NCBI RefSeq assembly: GCF_016725325.1 | Contig: NZ_CP068083.1 | Span: 3,720,001-3,784,000, forward strand | Reading direction: 5' to 3' | DNA: 64,000 bases | From: Sphingobacterium spiritivorum | Lineage (GTDB): Bacteria > Bacteroidota > Bacteroidia > Sphingobacteriales > Sphingobacteriaceae | Shown: positions 1-8,464 of the stretch, piece after piece | Position numbering within the stretch: position 1 is the first letter of the stretch | Layout of the letters: each line of letters begins with the position of its first letter | Program-made: the position numbers and the translations under genes | The notes under the pieces: model-generated | Databases searched by the model: none | What the model saw: only the letters and a program-made list of their open reading frames with translations | What the model was told of the DNA's origin: nothing

Positions 1-207
1 CGTGCGGCCACGATTCTGGGTGTTCATGTCTATGGTGGAGATATTATCATCGGACCGGATGGCAATTTTCACATTATTGACCTGAATGACTGGCCAAGTT
101 TTGCCCCATGCAGGGCTGAGGCTGCAGATGCTATCTGTAGTCTACTCGTTAACGTCTTTACAACTCAACAACATGCAAAGAGAGACATCGGTATACAACA
201 ATCCTAA
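1..207 (+). CDS. C-terminal fragment of an ATP-grasp family ligase (5' end outside window)
   Basis: The reading frame is open from base 1 to a TAA at 205-207 and encodes 68 residues. It contains VYGGDIIIGPDG followed by IIDLNDWPSFAPCR and an alanine-rich helix. A glycine-containing turn, then Ile-Asp-x-Asn-Asp-x-Pro-Ser-Phe, is the C-terminal metal-binding end of ATP-grasp ligases of the RimK/glutathione-synthase type, where the Asp and Asn bind Mg-ATP. The last 35 bases overlap the start of the CDP-alcohol phosphotransferase gene, so the two are probably translationally coupled and act in one pathway. The substrate cannot be told from this fragment. Confidence 0.7.
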   Translation, partial: RAATILGVHVYGGDIIIGPDGNFHIIDLNDWPSFAPCRAEAADAICSLLVNVFTTQQHAKRDIGIQQS

Positions 208-1120
208 TACTCCCGAAGAACAAGAAACGGCATTTGAACAATCTCTCAAATCCAATGATACAGAAGAACGAATTGACATCTGGTTTTACAGACCGATCGG
301 ATTCAAAATAGCACAGGTCTGTGCAAAGATCGGAATCACTCCCAATGCGGTTACTATTATCAGTATTTTCTTTGGTGTAGGAGCCGGTATTTTATTTTAT
401 TATCCATCACTTTGGATTAATGTGATTGGGATGTTATTACTGGTGTTTGCCAATTCACTGGATTCGGCAGATGGCCAGTTGGCCAGGATGACAGACAATA
501 AAAGTCGTTTTGGACGTATTTTAGATGGATTTGCGGGTGATTTTTGGTTTGCTTCCATTCATATTGCACTATGTCTGCGACTGATGAATGAAGGATGGTC
601 TGCATGGGTATGGGTTCCGGGCGTATTAGCCGGGGTATCGCATGTTTTCCAATCTGCAATGGCTGACTATTACCGTAATGTACACTTATATTTTATCAAA
701 GGAAAAGCAGGTAGCGAACTGGATAACAGTCGCGATCTGCAGGCAGAATTTGATCAGATGAGCTGGAGTAAACAAGCATTCAGCAAATTTGTATTGAATG
801 GTTACCTTGGGTATACACGTATGCAGGAACGTTTATCTCCCAACCTTCAGCAACTTTTGGGCTTAATCAAAGCGAAGTATGTTGACAGTTTACCGCAGGC
901 ATTGGTGACAGAGTTCAGAACCATGAACAAACCACTAATGAAGTATACCAATATTGTTCAATTCAATACCCGTGTTATCTTTTTATTTTTATGGCTTTTC
1001 ATAGGAGAGGTGTGGTTATACTTTTTCTTTGATATGTTTGTATTAAATCCTATTCTGATCTATATGATCAACAGACAGGAAAAGGTAAGCGGATACTTTG
1101 TAAATAAACTCAAAAGTTAG
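173..1120 (+). CDS. CDP-alcohol phosphatidyltransferase family membrane enzyme
   Basis: This 315-residue integral membrane protein should transfer a substituted phosphate from a CDP-alcohol to an acceptor alcohol, as in phospholipid headgroup synthesis. The signature is DSADGQLAR (D97, D100, G101, A104, R105) followed by GRILDGFAGD (G114, D118, D123). These residues bind two metals and the CDP moiety. The last two aspartates are separated by four residues rather than the usual three. Hydrophobic segments lie on both sides of the motif and near the C terminus. I chose the ATG at 173 because the ATG at 86 would put 29 extra, non-membrane residues deep inside the upstream gene. The YbhN-like gene follows 6 bp later. 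The headgroup is unknown; inositol phosphate is one possibility in Bacteroidota. Confidence 0.85.
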   Translation: MQRETSVYNNPNTPEEQETAFEQSLKSNDTEERIDIWFYRPIGFKIAQVCAKIGITPNAVTIISIFFGVGAGILFYYPSLWINVIGMLLLVFANSLDSADGQLARMTDNKSRFGRILDGFAGDFWFASIHIALCLRLMNEGWSAWVWVPGVLAGVSHVFQSAMADYYRNVHLYFIKGKAGSELDNSRDLQAEFDQMSWSKQAFSKFVLNGYLGYTRMQERLSPNLQQLLGLIKAKYVDSLPQALVTEFRTMNKPLMKYTNIVQFNTRVIFLFLWLFIGEVWLYFFFDMFVLNPILIYMINRQEKVSGYFVNKLKS

Positions 1121-1126
1121 ACTCGA

Positions 1127-2155
1127 ATGGCGAGTAAAATCTATAAAATTATTTTCTTTATTCTGGGTCTTGGTACTTTGGGCTATATGGTCTATTCCCT
1201 TGGTCCGGAAGTAATATGGGAAAATATACAAAAGACAGGGTGGTGGTTTGTACCGGTTCTGCTGAGCTGGCTGGTCATCTACCTGATGAATGCTATGGCT
1301 CTGAGAGATATTCTTCTGGAAAAGGATAACCCTAAGACACGACTGCCATTTGGTAAAATCTTTCAATTGATTGTTACCGGTTTTTCTATCAATTATATCA
1401 CACCTTTTGTGGCACTAGGAGGAGAACCATACCGTATTATGGAACTGAAGCCCTATGTAGGGAGTTCTAAAGCCGGATCCTCTATTTTGCTGTACACGAT
1501 GATGCATATCCTTTCTCATCTTGTATTCTGGGTAGCATCGGTAGGCCTTATTCTCTGGTTTGTACCTGCAAGTAAAATTGTCGTAATCGCGTGTGTGACT
1601 ATTATTCTGATGGCTGTGCTGGGGGTGTGGTGGTTTTCAAAAGGATACAAAAAGGGAATTACAGTGAGTCTGATGAAGTCTCTTAGTAAGCTGCCTTTTG
1701 TAGGAAAGAAAATAGCGCTGTATGAGCAGGAGCATCACGAACTTTTGACAGATGTAGATAATCAGGTGAGGTCGTTATATGTAGATCGTAAGAGAAATTT
1801 CTACACCTCTTTATGCTGGGAGTTTTTTGCCCGTGTAGTTGGATGTGCTGAAATTTATTTTATAGCCCACGCATTGGGACTTCCGATGACTTATATCGAA
1901 TGTCTGATTGTAAGTTCCGGATCATCTCTGTTTGCCAATCTGATTTTCTTTTTCCCTATGCAATTAGGCACGCGGGAAGGGGGGATGGCTATGGCTGTCG
2001 CCAGTGTAGGATATCAGGCTTCAGTAGGTGTGTTTATCGGTATTGCAACCCGTATCCGTGAGCTGGTATGGATTGCTATAGGTCTTCTTATGATGAGCTT
2101 TGCCAAGAGGAGCAAAACCAAGAGAGAAGCACAGTTAAATGAATCAGGAAATTAA
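1127..2155 (+). CDS. YbhN/MprF-type membrane protein (lysylphosphatidylglycerol synthase TM region family)
   Basis: This 342-residue polytopic membrane protein begins with a hydrophobic segment (IIFFILGLGTLGYMVYSL) and has about seven or eight predicted membrane spans. It carries the conserved PFVALGGEPYR loop near residue 95 and a FPMQLGTREGG loop near residue 280, both typical of the family that includes the flippase half of MprF. Family members are thought to move or anchor lipids, but few are characterised. It starts 6 bp after the CDP-alcohol phosphotransferase gene, so flipping or handling the lipid made by that enzyme is a reasonable inference. There is no aminoacyl-transferase domain, so it is not a full lysyl-PG synthase. 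Confidence 0.75.
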   Translation: MASKIYKIIFFILGLGTLGYMVYSLGPEVIWENIQKTGWWFVPVLLSWLVIYLMNAMALRDILLEKDNPKTRLPFGKIFQLIVTGFSINYITPFVALGGEPYRIMELKPYVGSSKAGSSILLYTMMHILSHLVFWVASVGLILWFVPASKIVVIACVTIILMAVLGVWWFSKGYKKGITVSLMKSLSKLPFVGKKIALYEQEHHELLTDVDNQVRSLYVDRKRNFYTSLCWEFFARVVGCAEIYFIAHALGLPMTYIECLIVSSGSSLFANLIFFFPMQLGTREGGMAMAVASVGYQASVGVFIGIATRIRELVWIAIGLLMMSFAKRSKTKREAQLNESGN

Positions 2156-2225
2156 ATGAACCGGAAGAACTGATATGGAGACCCATATGAATTAGAAATC
2201 CGGTACATAAAACAATACTAAATAC

Positions 2226-2945
2226 ATGAAAAAAATAGAAGGGTTAATATTTGACTACGGAGGGACATTAGATTCTAACGGACAGCACTGGGCTGCCGTG
2301 CTTTGGTCATCCTATCAGAAATATGAAGCCGGAATTTCAAGGGAACAGTTTGATCAGGCTTATGTATATGCGGAGCGTAAAATGGCCACTCATCCTATTA
2401 TCACGGAAGATTTTAATTTTCTTCAGGTACTTCAGGCTAAATTAAATGTACAATTTGAGTATCTGGCTTCTCAGGATATCAGACTTGATAATCAACTGGC
2501 TGATCTTATTGCAAATGATGGATATGAACTGGCTAAAGATAATGTGCTACGTGTTACGGAGAGCCTGAATCGTCTGCATGAAAAGTATCCTGTGGTGATG
2601 GTTTCAAATTTTTATGGTAATCTCACATCTGTATTACGGGATTTTGGAATTTACAATTGTTTTGACAAGATTATAGAATCCTCAGTAGTAGGTGTGCGTA
2701 AGCCAGACCCTGCAATTTATGCTTTAGGGGTGGATGTGATCGGACTGCCAGCGGCAGACTGTCTGGTGATAGGAGATTCTTACAGTAAAGATATGGTACC
2801 TGCAAAGGCCTGCGGTTGTCAGACGCTTTGGCTGAAAGGCGAAGGCTGGAAGGGGGATGATGAAGAGGAAACGAAAGATGCAGATTATACTTTTTATGAT
2901 ATAGGAGATCTGGAACGTATTATTACAAACTGGGAATCCTTATAA
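2226..2945 (+). CDS. HAD superfamily hydrolase, subfamily IA-like
   Basis: This 239-residue soluble HAD protein is probably a small-molecule phosphatase. Motif I is FDYGGTLDS with nucleophile D10. The usual general acid/base aspartate two residues later is glycine (G12). Motif II is VVMVSNF (Ser), motif III is the lysine in VGVRKPDP, and motif IV is VIGDSYSKDM with two aspartates. The order and spacing fit HAD-IA proteins with an alpha-helical cap between motifs I and II. It lies 70 bp after the YbhN-like gene, on the same strand, and is followed by a strong terminator, so it may close the lipid operon and act on a phosphorylated headgroup. Activity is uncertain because of the motif I change. 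Confidence 0.75.
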   Translation: MKKIEGLIFDYGGTLDSNGQHWAAVLWSSYQKYEAGISREQFDQAYVYAERKMATHPIITEDFNFLQVLQAKLNVQFEYLASQDIRLDNQLADLIANDGYELAKDNVLRVTESLNRLHEKYPVVMVSNFYGNLTSVLRDFGIYNCFDKIIESSVVGVRKPDPAIYALGVDVIGLPAADCLVIGDSYSKDMVPAKACGCQTLWLKGEGWKGDDEEETKDADYTFYDIGDLERIITNWESL

Positions 2946-2991
2946 AACATTCCAAAGAAAGGCTTATAAAGTATGCCTTTCAATACTACTG

Positions 2992-3018
2992 AAAATGCCC
3001 CGCTAAGCGGGGCATTTT
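2992..3018. terminator. Bidirectional rho-independent terminator
   Basis: A perfect 12-bp stem (AAAATGCCCCGC paired with GCGGGGCATTTT) closes a TAA loop. It has an A-run on one side and a T-run on the other, so it can stop transcription of both the HAD gene and the convergent DUF937 gene. Confidence 0.9.
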
Positions 3019-3022
3019 TACT

Positions 3023-3631
3023 TTATTTCTTTGTAAACATTCCGGCAATATCGTCCAGAAAATTTCCGTCTTTATTCTTATCAAAGAATCCGCTGACCAG
3101 ATCTGCAAGACCACCACCTGATGACTGCTGTTGTTGACTGTTAGCCGATGTATTATCATTTCCTCCCCCGTTTAGCAATCCACCCAGCAAGTCTCCGATT
3201 CCGCCCGAATTACTTTGGGCTGCTTTTTCTTTACCTACATAAGCCATCACAATAGGAGCGAGAGTTGAAAGTACTGTACCAACTGTTTCTGAACTTATTC
3301 CGGTCTTGGAAGCAATTTCATTTTTTACCTGATCGGAGTTTTTACCAAACATATGATTGATAATTTTGTCATCATCCTCGCTGGGGCCATCTTCTACAAT
3401 CTGATCTACACGATCCAATGCATCTCCTGTATGTTTGTTATCCAATGCATTGTTCAGGCTTTCTGCTTGTTCCGATTTTTTGCTGGAATTGTATTTTAGT
3501 GCTGCAATCATCAAGGGTACTGCAATCGCAACCATCCACTTAGCTTTGGTCTCGCTGATACCCAGTTTTCCAGCCAGTGCAGTAATGACTTTTGTGCCAA
3601 TGCCGCCCGTAATTAAATCAATCATTCCCAT
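3023..3631 (-). CDS. DUF937 domain protein
   Basis: This 202-residue protein has the features of the DUF937/YidB-like family: an N-terminal helical repeat with a hydrophobic stretch (WMVAIAVPLMIAALKY), a second helical repeat (NQVKNEIASKTGIS, VLSTLAPIVMAYVG), a Gly/Asn/Gln-rich linker, and a C-terminal DKNKDGNFLDD segment (residues 184-194) that resembles an EF-hand calcium loop. The function of the family is not known. The gene is monocistronic and shares its terminator with the convergent HAD gene. I see no signal peptide. Confidence 0.8.
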   Translation of the reverse strand: MGMIDLITGGIGTKVITALAGKLGISETKAKWMVAIAVPLMIAALKYNSSKKSEQAESLNNALDNKHTGDALDRVDQIVEDGPSEDDDKIINHMFGKNSDQVKNEIASKTGISSETVGTVLSTLAPIVMAYVGKEKAAQSNSGGIGDLLGGLLNGGGNDNTSANSQQQQSSGGGLADLVSGFFDKNKDGNFLDDIAGMFTKK

Positions 3632-3751
3632 AATTTTATAGTATTAGTGTTTTTATATGATTTTTGCAAAATCTATTCCAAAGATTCTGATGTTTGTTAA
3701 ATGTTGGTTTTTAAATTAAACAATTTCTGCAACTGCTTTGTTTGATTAATA

Positions 3752-4873
3752 ATGAGAAGTTTAACGTTTATATTTTTAGCTATTACAATGAATTCACTAA
3801 CGCCTGCTCGGGGCCAGGGTACACTTCCGGAAGATGACCGCCTAGAGGTTGTGGCAGCCTTCGGACAATCTCAGCCGATCGGTGTATCGGTATCATCTGA
3901 TAATCGTGTTTTTGTTTCTTTTCCTAAGCGGGAGCCTTATGAAATGGGATTGGCAGAAGTAAAGAATGGAAAGCGGACAGCTTATCCAAATGTAGAATGG
4001 AACCGCAAAGAAGGAAATGAGGACGAAGTATTTGTCAATGTGCAGGATATATATGTAGATGGCAACGATCATCTGTGGGTACTGGACTCTAAACCTGCAC
4101 CTCAGAATTCGGTATTCGGAAATGACGGATCCGGTGAGAAGAAAAACGGACAATTTAAACTGTTGCAAATCGATTTGCATACCGATTCGGTTCTCCATGT
4201 CTTTAATTTTGATGATTTGGATAAGGGCAAATCCGGTCTGAATGATGTGCGTGTGGATACGGATAAAAAACTGGCCTACCTTTCGGATCCGGGGCAAGCT
4301 GCCATCGTGATTCTTGACCTTATAAGTGGAAAGAGCCGGGTTGTTTTGCAGCATCATTTTTCGACTTTGGCAGATTCCGGTATGGTGCTAACTTATGAGG
4401 GTAAAAAAATGGAGGACAAGTCCGGAAATATGTTCAGGTCCAATGTAAATGGAATAGCACTTACCAAAGATTTAAGATACTTTTATTACAGACCTATTAA
4501 TGGTCTTCATTTATATCGTATAGAAACTAAATATCTGGCAGATGATAAGCTTTCTCAACAGCAACTTAGTTCTTATGTGGAGGATATGGGAGAGACTGCT
4601 GTATGCCACGGTATGGAAGCGGATGCAGCCGGCAATATTTATATCACTTCCTCTCTGGATTACAGTATTAAATATTTCACACCCGCCGGCAAACTGATCA
4701 CGCTTGTGCAGGATCCACGGTTGATCTGGCCGGATTCCTTAGGTATAGGTACAGACGGATACCTGTATTTCTCCTGTGCTCAGGTCAACAGATTACCGCA
4801 ATGGAACGGAGGTACAGATAAAACTTCTTTTCCGTACCGTATTTATCGTGTTAAATTACCGCCAACTTCTTAA
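3752..4873 (+). CDS. Exported L-dopachrome tautomerase-related (yellow/MRJP family) beta-propeller protein
   Basis: This 373-residue protein has an N-terminal signal peptide (residues 1 to about 21, ending near ARG-Q). The mature part matches the yellow/major royal jelly family: QPIGVSVSSDNRVFVSFP, then NVQDIYVDGNDHLWVLDS, then LNDVRVDTDKKLAYLSD, NVNGIALTKD, and a C-terminal segment on SLGIGTDGYLYFS. These repeats are blades of a six-bladed propeller. Bacterial members are annotated as L-dopachrome tautomerase-related, but their substrates are largely unknown. It is likely periplasmic or secreted. It is transcribed alone, divergently from the DUF937 gene, and ends at a strong shared terminator. 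Confidence 0.8.
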   Translation: MRSLTFIFLAITMNSLTPARGQGTLPEDDRLEVVAAFGQSQPIGVSVSSDNRVFVSFPKREPYEMGLAEVKNGKRTAYPNVEWNRKEGNEDEVFVNVQDIYVDGNDHLWVLDSKPAPQNSVFGNDGSGEKKNGQFKLLQIDLHTDSVLHVFNFDDLDKGKSGLNDVRVDTDKKLAYLSDPGQAAIVILDLISGKSRVVLQHHFSTLADSGMVLTYEGKKMEDKSGNMFRSNVNGIALTKDLRYFYYRPINGLHLYRIETKYLADDKLSQQQLSSYVEDMGETAVCHGMEADAAGNIYITSSLDYSIKYFTPAGKLITLVQDPRLIWPDSLGIGTDGYLYFSCAQVNRLPQWNGGTDKTSFPYRIYRVKLPPTS

Positions 4874-4891
4874 AACCGTCGAATATCAAAT

Positions 4892-4933
4892 AAAAAAATC
4901 CAGACGAATGTAATATATCGTCTGGATTTTTTT
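4892..4933. terminator. Bidirectional rho-independent terminator
   Basis: A perfect 16-bp inverted repeat (4892-4907 with 4918-4933, core ATCCAGACGA/TCGTCTGGAT) has a 10-nt loop and A/T tails. It serves the yellow-like gene on plus and the aldo/keto reductase on minus. Confidence 0.9.
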
Positions 4934-4951
4934 ATGTTTCCTGTACGTAGG

Positions 4952-5941
4952 TTATGGAAGCATAGTATGAAGTTCTTTAGTAATCGTATCAATATCTTGC
5001 TGTTCGATTTCCAAATCACCCGCTCTTGCATTGCTTATAGTCTGTGATGCATTGCGTGCCCCTGCCAGTGCAATAGTGATACCGGGCTGAGCCACTGTCC
5101 AGCCTAATACCAGTTGTCCGAGGGTCACATCGTATTTATCTGCAATAGGTTCTATCGTTTTCAGAAATGCATTTGTTCTGGCAATACTGTCATCTGTAAA
5201 AAACGGAAGATTAGCACGATGGTCTCCCGCTCCGAATTGTTGTCCGGGTTTCATTTTTCCGGTAAGGAGACCTCTTTCCATAGGACTATAAGCAAGTATT
5301 CCGATATCGTTAGCAATACAGTAGGGAACGGTTTCCTTTTCTATGCCTCTGTTGACCATAGAGTAAGGAATCTGATCGGAAATAATTGGACATACAGAAG
5401 CAGCTCTTGCCACCTGATCTTTATCATAATTACAGACTCCTGCATATCTTATTTTACCTTGTTCTATAAGTCTGGCTACGGCTTCAAAAGTTTCTTCAAT
5501 TGCTGTAGTTTTGTCATTCCAGTGAATCTGGTAAAGATCAATATAATCTGTTCCCAGTCTTTTTAGCGACTGCTCACATTCGTATATCACGCTGTCTTTA
5601 CCTGCATATTTATAGATTGTAATATCCTGTCCCTGATTGTTTTTACTGGGTCCTACAAGATCACCCTGATCTGTATCCCAGCGCATTCCGAACTTAGTCA
5701 GAATCTGAATCTTGTCGCGCGACAATCCTTTAATAGCTTCACCAACGATTTCTTCACTTGTGCCCTGCCCATAGATAGGTGCTGTATCTATAGATGTCAT
5801 CCCTTCTTCCAAGCCAGCTTGTATCGCTTTTATAGCCTCATTACGATCTGTACTTCCCCACATCCATCCTCCGGCAGCCCAGGCGCCAAAAGTAATAGTC
5901 GATAGTTGAAGATCGCTTTTTCCAATTTTCCGATATTTCAT
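4952..5941 (-). CDS. Aldo/keto reductase
   Basis: This 329-residue NAD(P)H-dependent oxidoreductase has the (beta/alpha)8 barrel fold. The catalytic tetrad is visible as D52 (SIDTAPIYG), Y57, K83 (ILTKFG) and H140 (LYQIHW). The C-terminal cofactor-binding region includes the WTVAQPGITIALAGARN segment. It resembles the group that includes YajO- and Gcy-like general stress aldo/keto reductases. Members reduce aldehydes or sugar-derived ketones, and the real substrate cannot be read from sequence. It is a single gene, convergent with the yellow-like gene and divergent from the DUF2891 gene. Confidence 0.9.
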   Translation of the reverse strand: MKYRKIGKSDLQLSTITFGAWAAGGWMWGSTDRNEAIKAIQAGLEEGMTSIDTAPIYGQGTSEEIVGEAIKGLSRDKIQILTKFGMRWDTDQGDLVGPSKNNQGQDITIYKYAGKDSVIYECEQSLKRLGTDYIDLYQIHWNDKTTAIEETFEAVARLIEQGKIRYAGVCNYDKDQVARAASVCPIISDQIPYSMVNRGIEKETVPYCIANDIGILAYSPMERGLLTGKMKPGQQFGAGDHRANLPFFTDDSIARTNAFLKTIEPIADKYDVTLGQLVLGWTVAQPGITIALAGARNASQTISNARAGDLEIEQQDIDTITKELHTMLP

Positions 5942-6052
5942 AGCGTTCGTTTTTTTACTTTCCTAAAAGTAAGAGTCCTTTTCTCAAATTAAAAGTCTGT
6001 CTTGTTATTATGAGCTTAATTTGACTATATTTAGCCAAACTATGATTTTGAA

Positions 6053-7153
6053 ATGATGAACCGAATTATTTTGATGCTTCCTGTTTTGTTTGGGCTATTT
6101 TCCTGCCAATCAACTGAAAATAAGAATAATGCTGCTCAGGATTCTGTGAAAAGTATTCAGCTGGATGCGCAGCAGGCACAGCGCATTCTGGATCTTCCTC
6201 TCCACTGTCTGACTACAGAGTATCCGAATAAACTCGGACAGGTGATAGGTAGTGAGCAGGATCTCAAAACACCTAAGCAATTAAGACCTGTCTTCTATGG
6301 CTGTTTTGACTGGCATTCTTCTGTACACGGATATTGGTCTGTTATCAAAATTTTAAAAACACATCCTGATCTGGATAAAGATGGTCATAATCGTCAGTTA
6401 CTGAAGCAACATATCACTCCTGAAAATGTACAGGTAGAGCTGGCTTTTTTTCAGGATAAAAATAACCTCGGTTTTGAGCGTACATATGGCTGGGCCTGGT
6501 TATTCAAATTGCAGGAAGAGCTGCTAAGCTGGAATGATACGGATGCCAAGCAGTGGGCGCAGAATCTACAGCCCTTAGTAGATATATTGGTAGACCGATA
6601 CCAAACCTATCTGCCTAAATTAGTCTATCCTATCCGTTCCGGACAGCATGATAATTCTGCATTTGGTTTCTCGCTTTCACTGGACTATGCAAGAGCTGTA
6701 GGCAATAAAGAGTTTGAAAATATACTGGCAGAGCATGCAAAACGCTTATATACTCAGGACAAGAATTGTGATCTGGCCTATGAGCCAAGTGGCTCTGATT
6801 TTCTGTCTCCCTGTCTGGAAGAGGCGCTTGTCATGAGTAAAATATTGCCACAGGCAGCGTATAAAACCTGGTTAAAGACTTTTATGCCACAATTGTTTGA
6901 AGCCGATTTTTCATTAAAGCCGGCTGTCGTAAAAGATCGCACAGACGGCAAGCTGGTTCATCTGGATGGTTTGAATTTCAGCCGTGCCACTTGTCTTAAT
7001 GGTATTGCAAAGGCCTTGCCTGAGTTGCACCATCTCAAAAAGGTAGGACATGAGCATCTTGCTTTCTCGCTACCTAATATCTCAAATGATGATTATATGG
7101 GCAGTCATTGGCTAGGTACATTTGCTCTCTATGCACTAGCGCATCAGGATTAG
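6053..7153 (+). CDS. DUF2891 family lipoprotein
   Basis: This 366-residue protein begins with a lipoprotein signal ending in LFSC (C18), so it is probably anchored to a membrane on the periplasmic side. The mature part matches DUF2891: PVFYGCFDWHSSVHGYWS near residue 80, FERTYGWAWLFKLQEEL near 140, IRSGQHDNSAFGFSLSLDYAR near 200, and GSDFLSPCLEEALVM near 235. The repeated aromatic and Asp/His positions are reminiscent of alpha/alpha-barrel carbohydrate enzymes, but no activity is established for the family. ATG codons at 6053 and 6056 are both possible starts. It is monocistronic. Confidence 0.8.
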   Translation: MMNRIILMLPVLFGLFSCQSTENKNNAAQDSVKSIQLDAQQAQRILDLPLHCLTTEYPNKLGQVIGSEQDLKTPKQLRPVFYGCFDWHSSVHGYWSVIKILKTHPDLDKDGHNRQLLKQHITPENVQVELAFFQDKNNLGFERTYGWAWLFKLQEELLSWNDTDAKQWAQNLQPLVDILVDRYQTYLPKLVYPIRSGQHDNSAFGFSLSLDYARAVGNKEFENILAEHAKRLYTQDKNCDLAYEPSGSDFLSPCLEEALVMSKILPQAAYKTWLKTFMPQLFEADFSLKPAVVKDRTDGKLVHLDGLNFSRATCLNGIAKALPELHHLKKVGHEHLAFSLPNISNDDYMGSHWLGTFALYALAHQD

Positions 7154-7221
7154 GTAAATTTGCTGAACAATCTGGCTTCTTTCTGTTATATTTATTCTTA
7201 ATATATTACAGTGAGGAAAGT

Positions 7222-8433
7222 TTATTGTTCAGCTATTGCTCTTATACATTCTTCTCTGATATACCAGATGTCCTCTATAGAATAAGGAATGTTATTTTGT
7301 GCTAACCATTCAGTAAGATATCTGCGATGAAAGTCTGTCTTATAATCGGTGATCTGATCGGCTGAAATATCAACTTCCATTAACAGATCCAACTCAAATT
7401 TTGTTTCATTAACTCCAATCCCTGTTGCGTCAACGATATAGTTATGAATTCGGAGATAATTATGTGCCTCCGGGATATATTCAAGACTATATTTATTTAA
7501 TATAGTTGCAACAGCAGGAGTATTTTTCTTATCCATCATAAAGATACCTAACATTAGTCTGATTTGGTTATGACCATTTTCATCAGCTAATCGTTTAAGC
7601 AGGGCGTGCTTTGTACTACAGGTTCCTGCAAATTCTTGAAATAGAATTACAGAATCTGATTTATCTGTATTTCTTTTGTAGGGAAGCTGAATTACCCATT
7701 TGACAGCAGATTCAAAATCAGCTATTCCCTTACTTAAAAACAAATCTGAAACCTTGCTGTTGCCTCTGATTTCAAAATTGAAAGGTTTGAAATATAATCT
7801 TCTGGAAAACAGGTTTGTTCTTTCATTATTCAATAAAGCATGTCCGCTTTTTTTATTGGTAAAGTAATTTAAAGATTTAATCAGATTCCGGACATGGAAA
7901 TTGGTTCCGAAATCGTCATTTTTACGACATTCATTATAGATGTCTAATGCTGTGCGAGTATTATCAAAATAGTCGTTATTTAGTAAATGGAGTATAAAAT
8001 CCTTTACTCTATCTAATGTGGACAAAAATTTAGTAGTATGAAGGGCACAGAGTTTCTCTTCTTCTATGAGCGTAAATGGATTTGATTTGCTTAACTGTTC
8101 ATTCCGGATTAGAATCTGAAAGGAGGTTTTCCTGTTTTCAGTCTGACTGACAGTTATCTTTAATTGGTAATTATCATGCTTTGTCACATCAGGGGTAAAT
8201 TTTTCTATACTTTCTCCAAATATAGATGCCAGATAATTGCTGTCAACAGGATCTATATGTGTAGTTTTCAGAGGATTTTCAGCATCTCTTATAAAAAAAT
8301 CATGTTTTCCCAGTAGAAATGAACATTCATACGCGGAATAGCCGATCTCTATCCGATAGGTATGAAACATGAAAATTTTTCGAAAAAGTATAGCAGGAAA
8401 TACCTGATCATGAGTTTGCTTAGTTTTGGGCAT
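7222..8433 (-). CDS. Uncharacterised protein with C-terminal transglutaminase-like Cys-His-Asp domain
   Basis: This 403-residue cytosolic-looking protein has no signal peptide. The C-terminal half carries FAGTCSTKHALLKRLADE with C272, PEAHNYL with H324 and YIVDATG with D335. This order and spacing is the catalytic triad layout of the transglutaminase-like/papain-type superfamily. The N-terminal 200 residues are not recognisable to me. A start at the ATG for residue 22 (8370) is possible and would begin at MFHTYRIEIG. The gene lies 31 bp downstream of an HTH protein gene on the same strand, so the pair is likely one unit. Its role (protease, amidase, or a ligand-binding regulatory domain) is open. 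Confidence 0.55.
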   Translation of the reverse strand: MPKTKQTHDQVFPAILFRKIFMFHTYRIEIGYSAYECSFLLGKHDFFIRDAENPLKTTHIDPVDSNYLASIFGESIEKFTPDVTKHDNYQLKITVSQTENRKTSFQILIRNEQLSKSNPFTLIEEEKLCALHTTKFLSTLDRVKDFILHLLNNDYFDNTRTALDIYNECRKNDDFGTNFHVRNLIKSLNYFTNKKSGHALLNNERTNLFSRRLYFKPFNFEIRGNSKVSDLFLSKGIADFESAVKWVIQLPYKRNTDKSDSVILFQEFAGTCSTKHALLKRLADENGHNQIRLMLGIFMMDKKNTPAVATILNKYSLEYIPEAHNYLRIHNYIVDATGIGVNETKFELDLLMEVDISADQITDYKTDFHRRYLTEWLAQNNIPYSIEDIWYIREECIRAIAEQ

Positions 8434-8464
8434 GTCTTTAATCCGATAAATCTAATATTATAAA

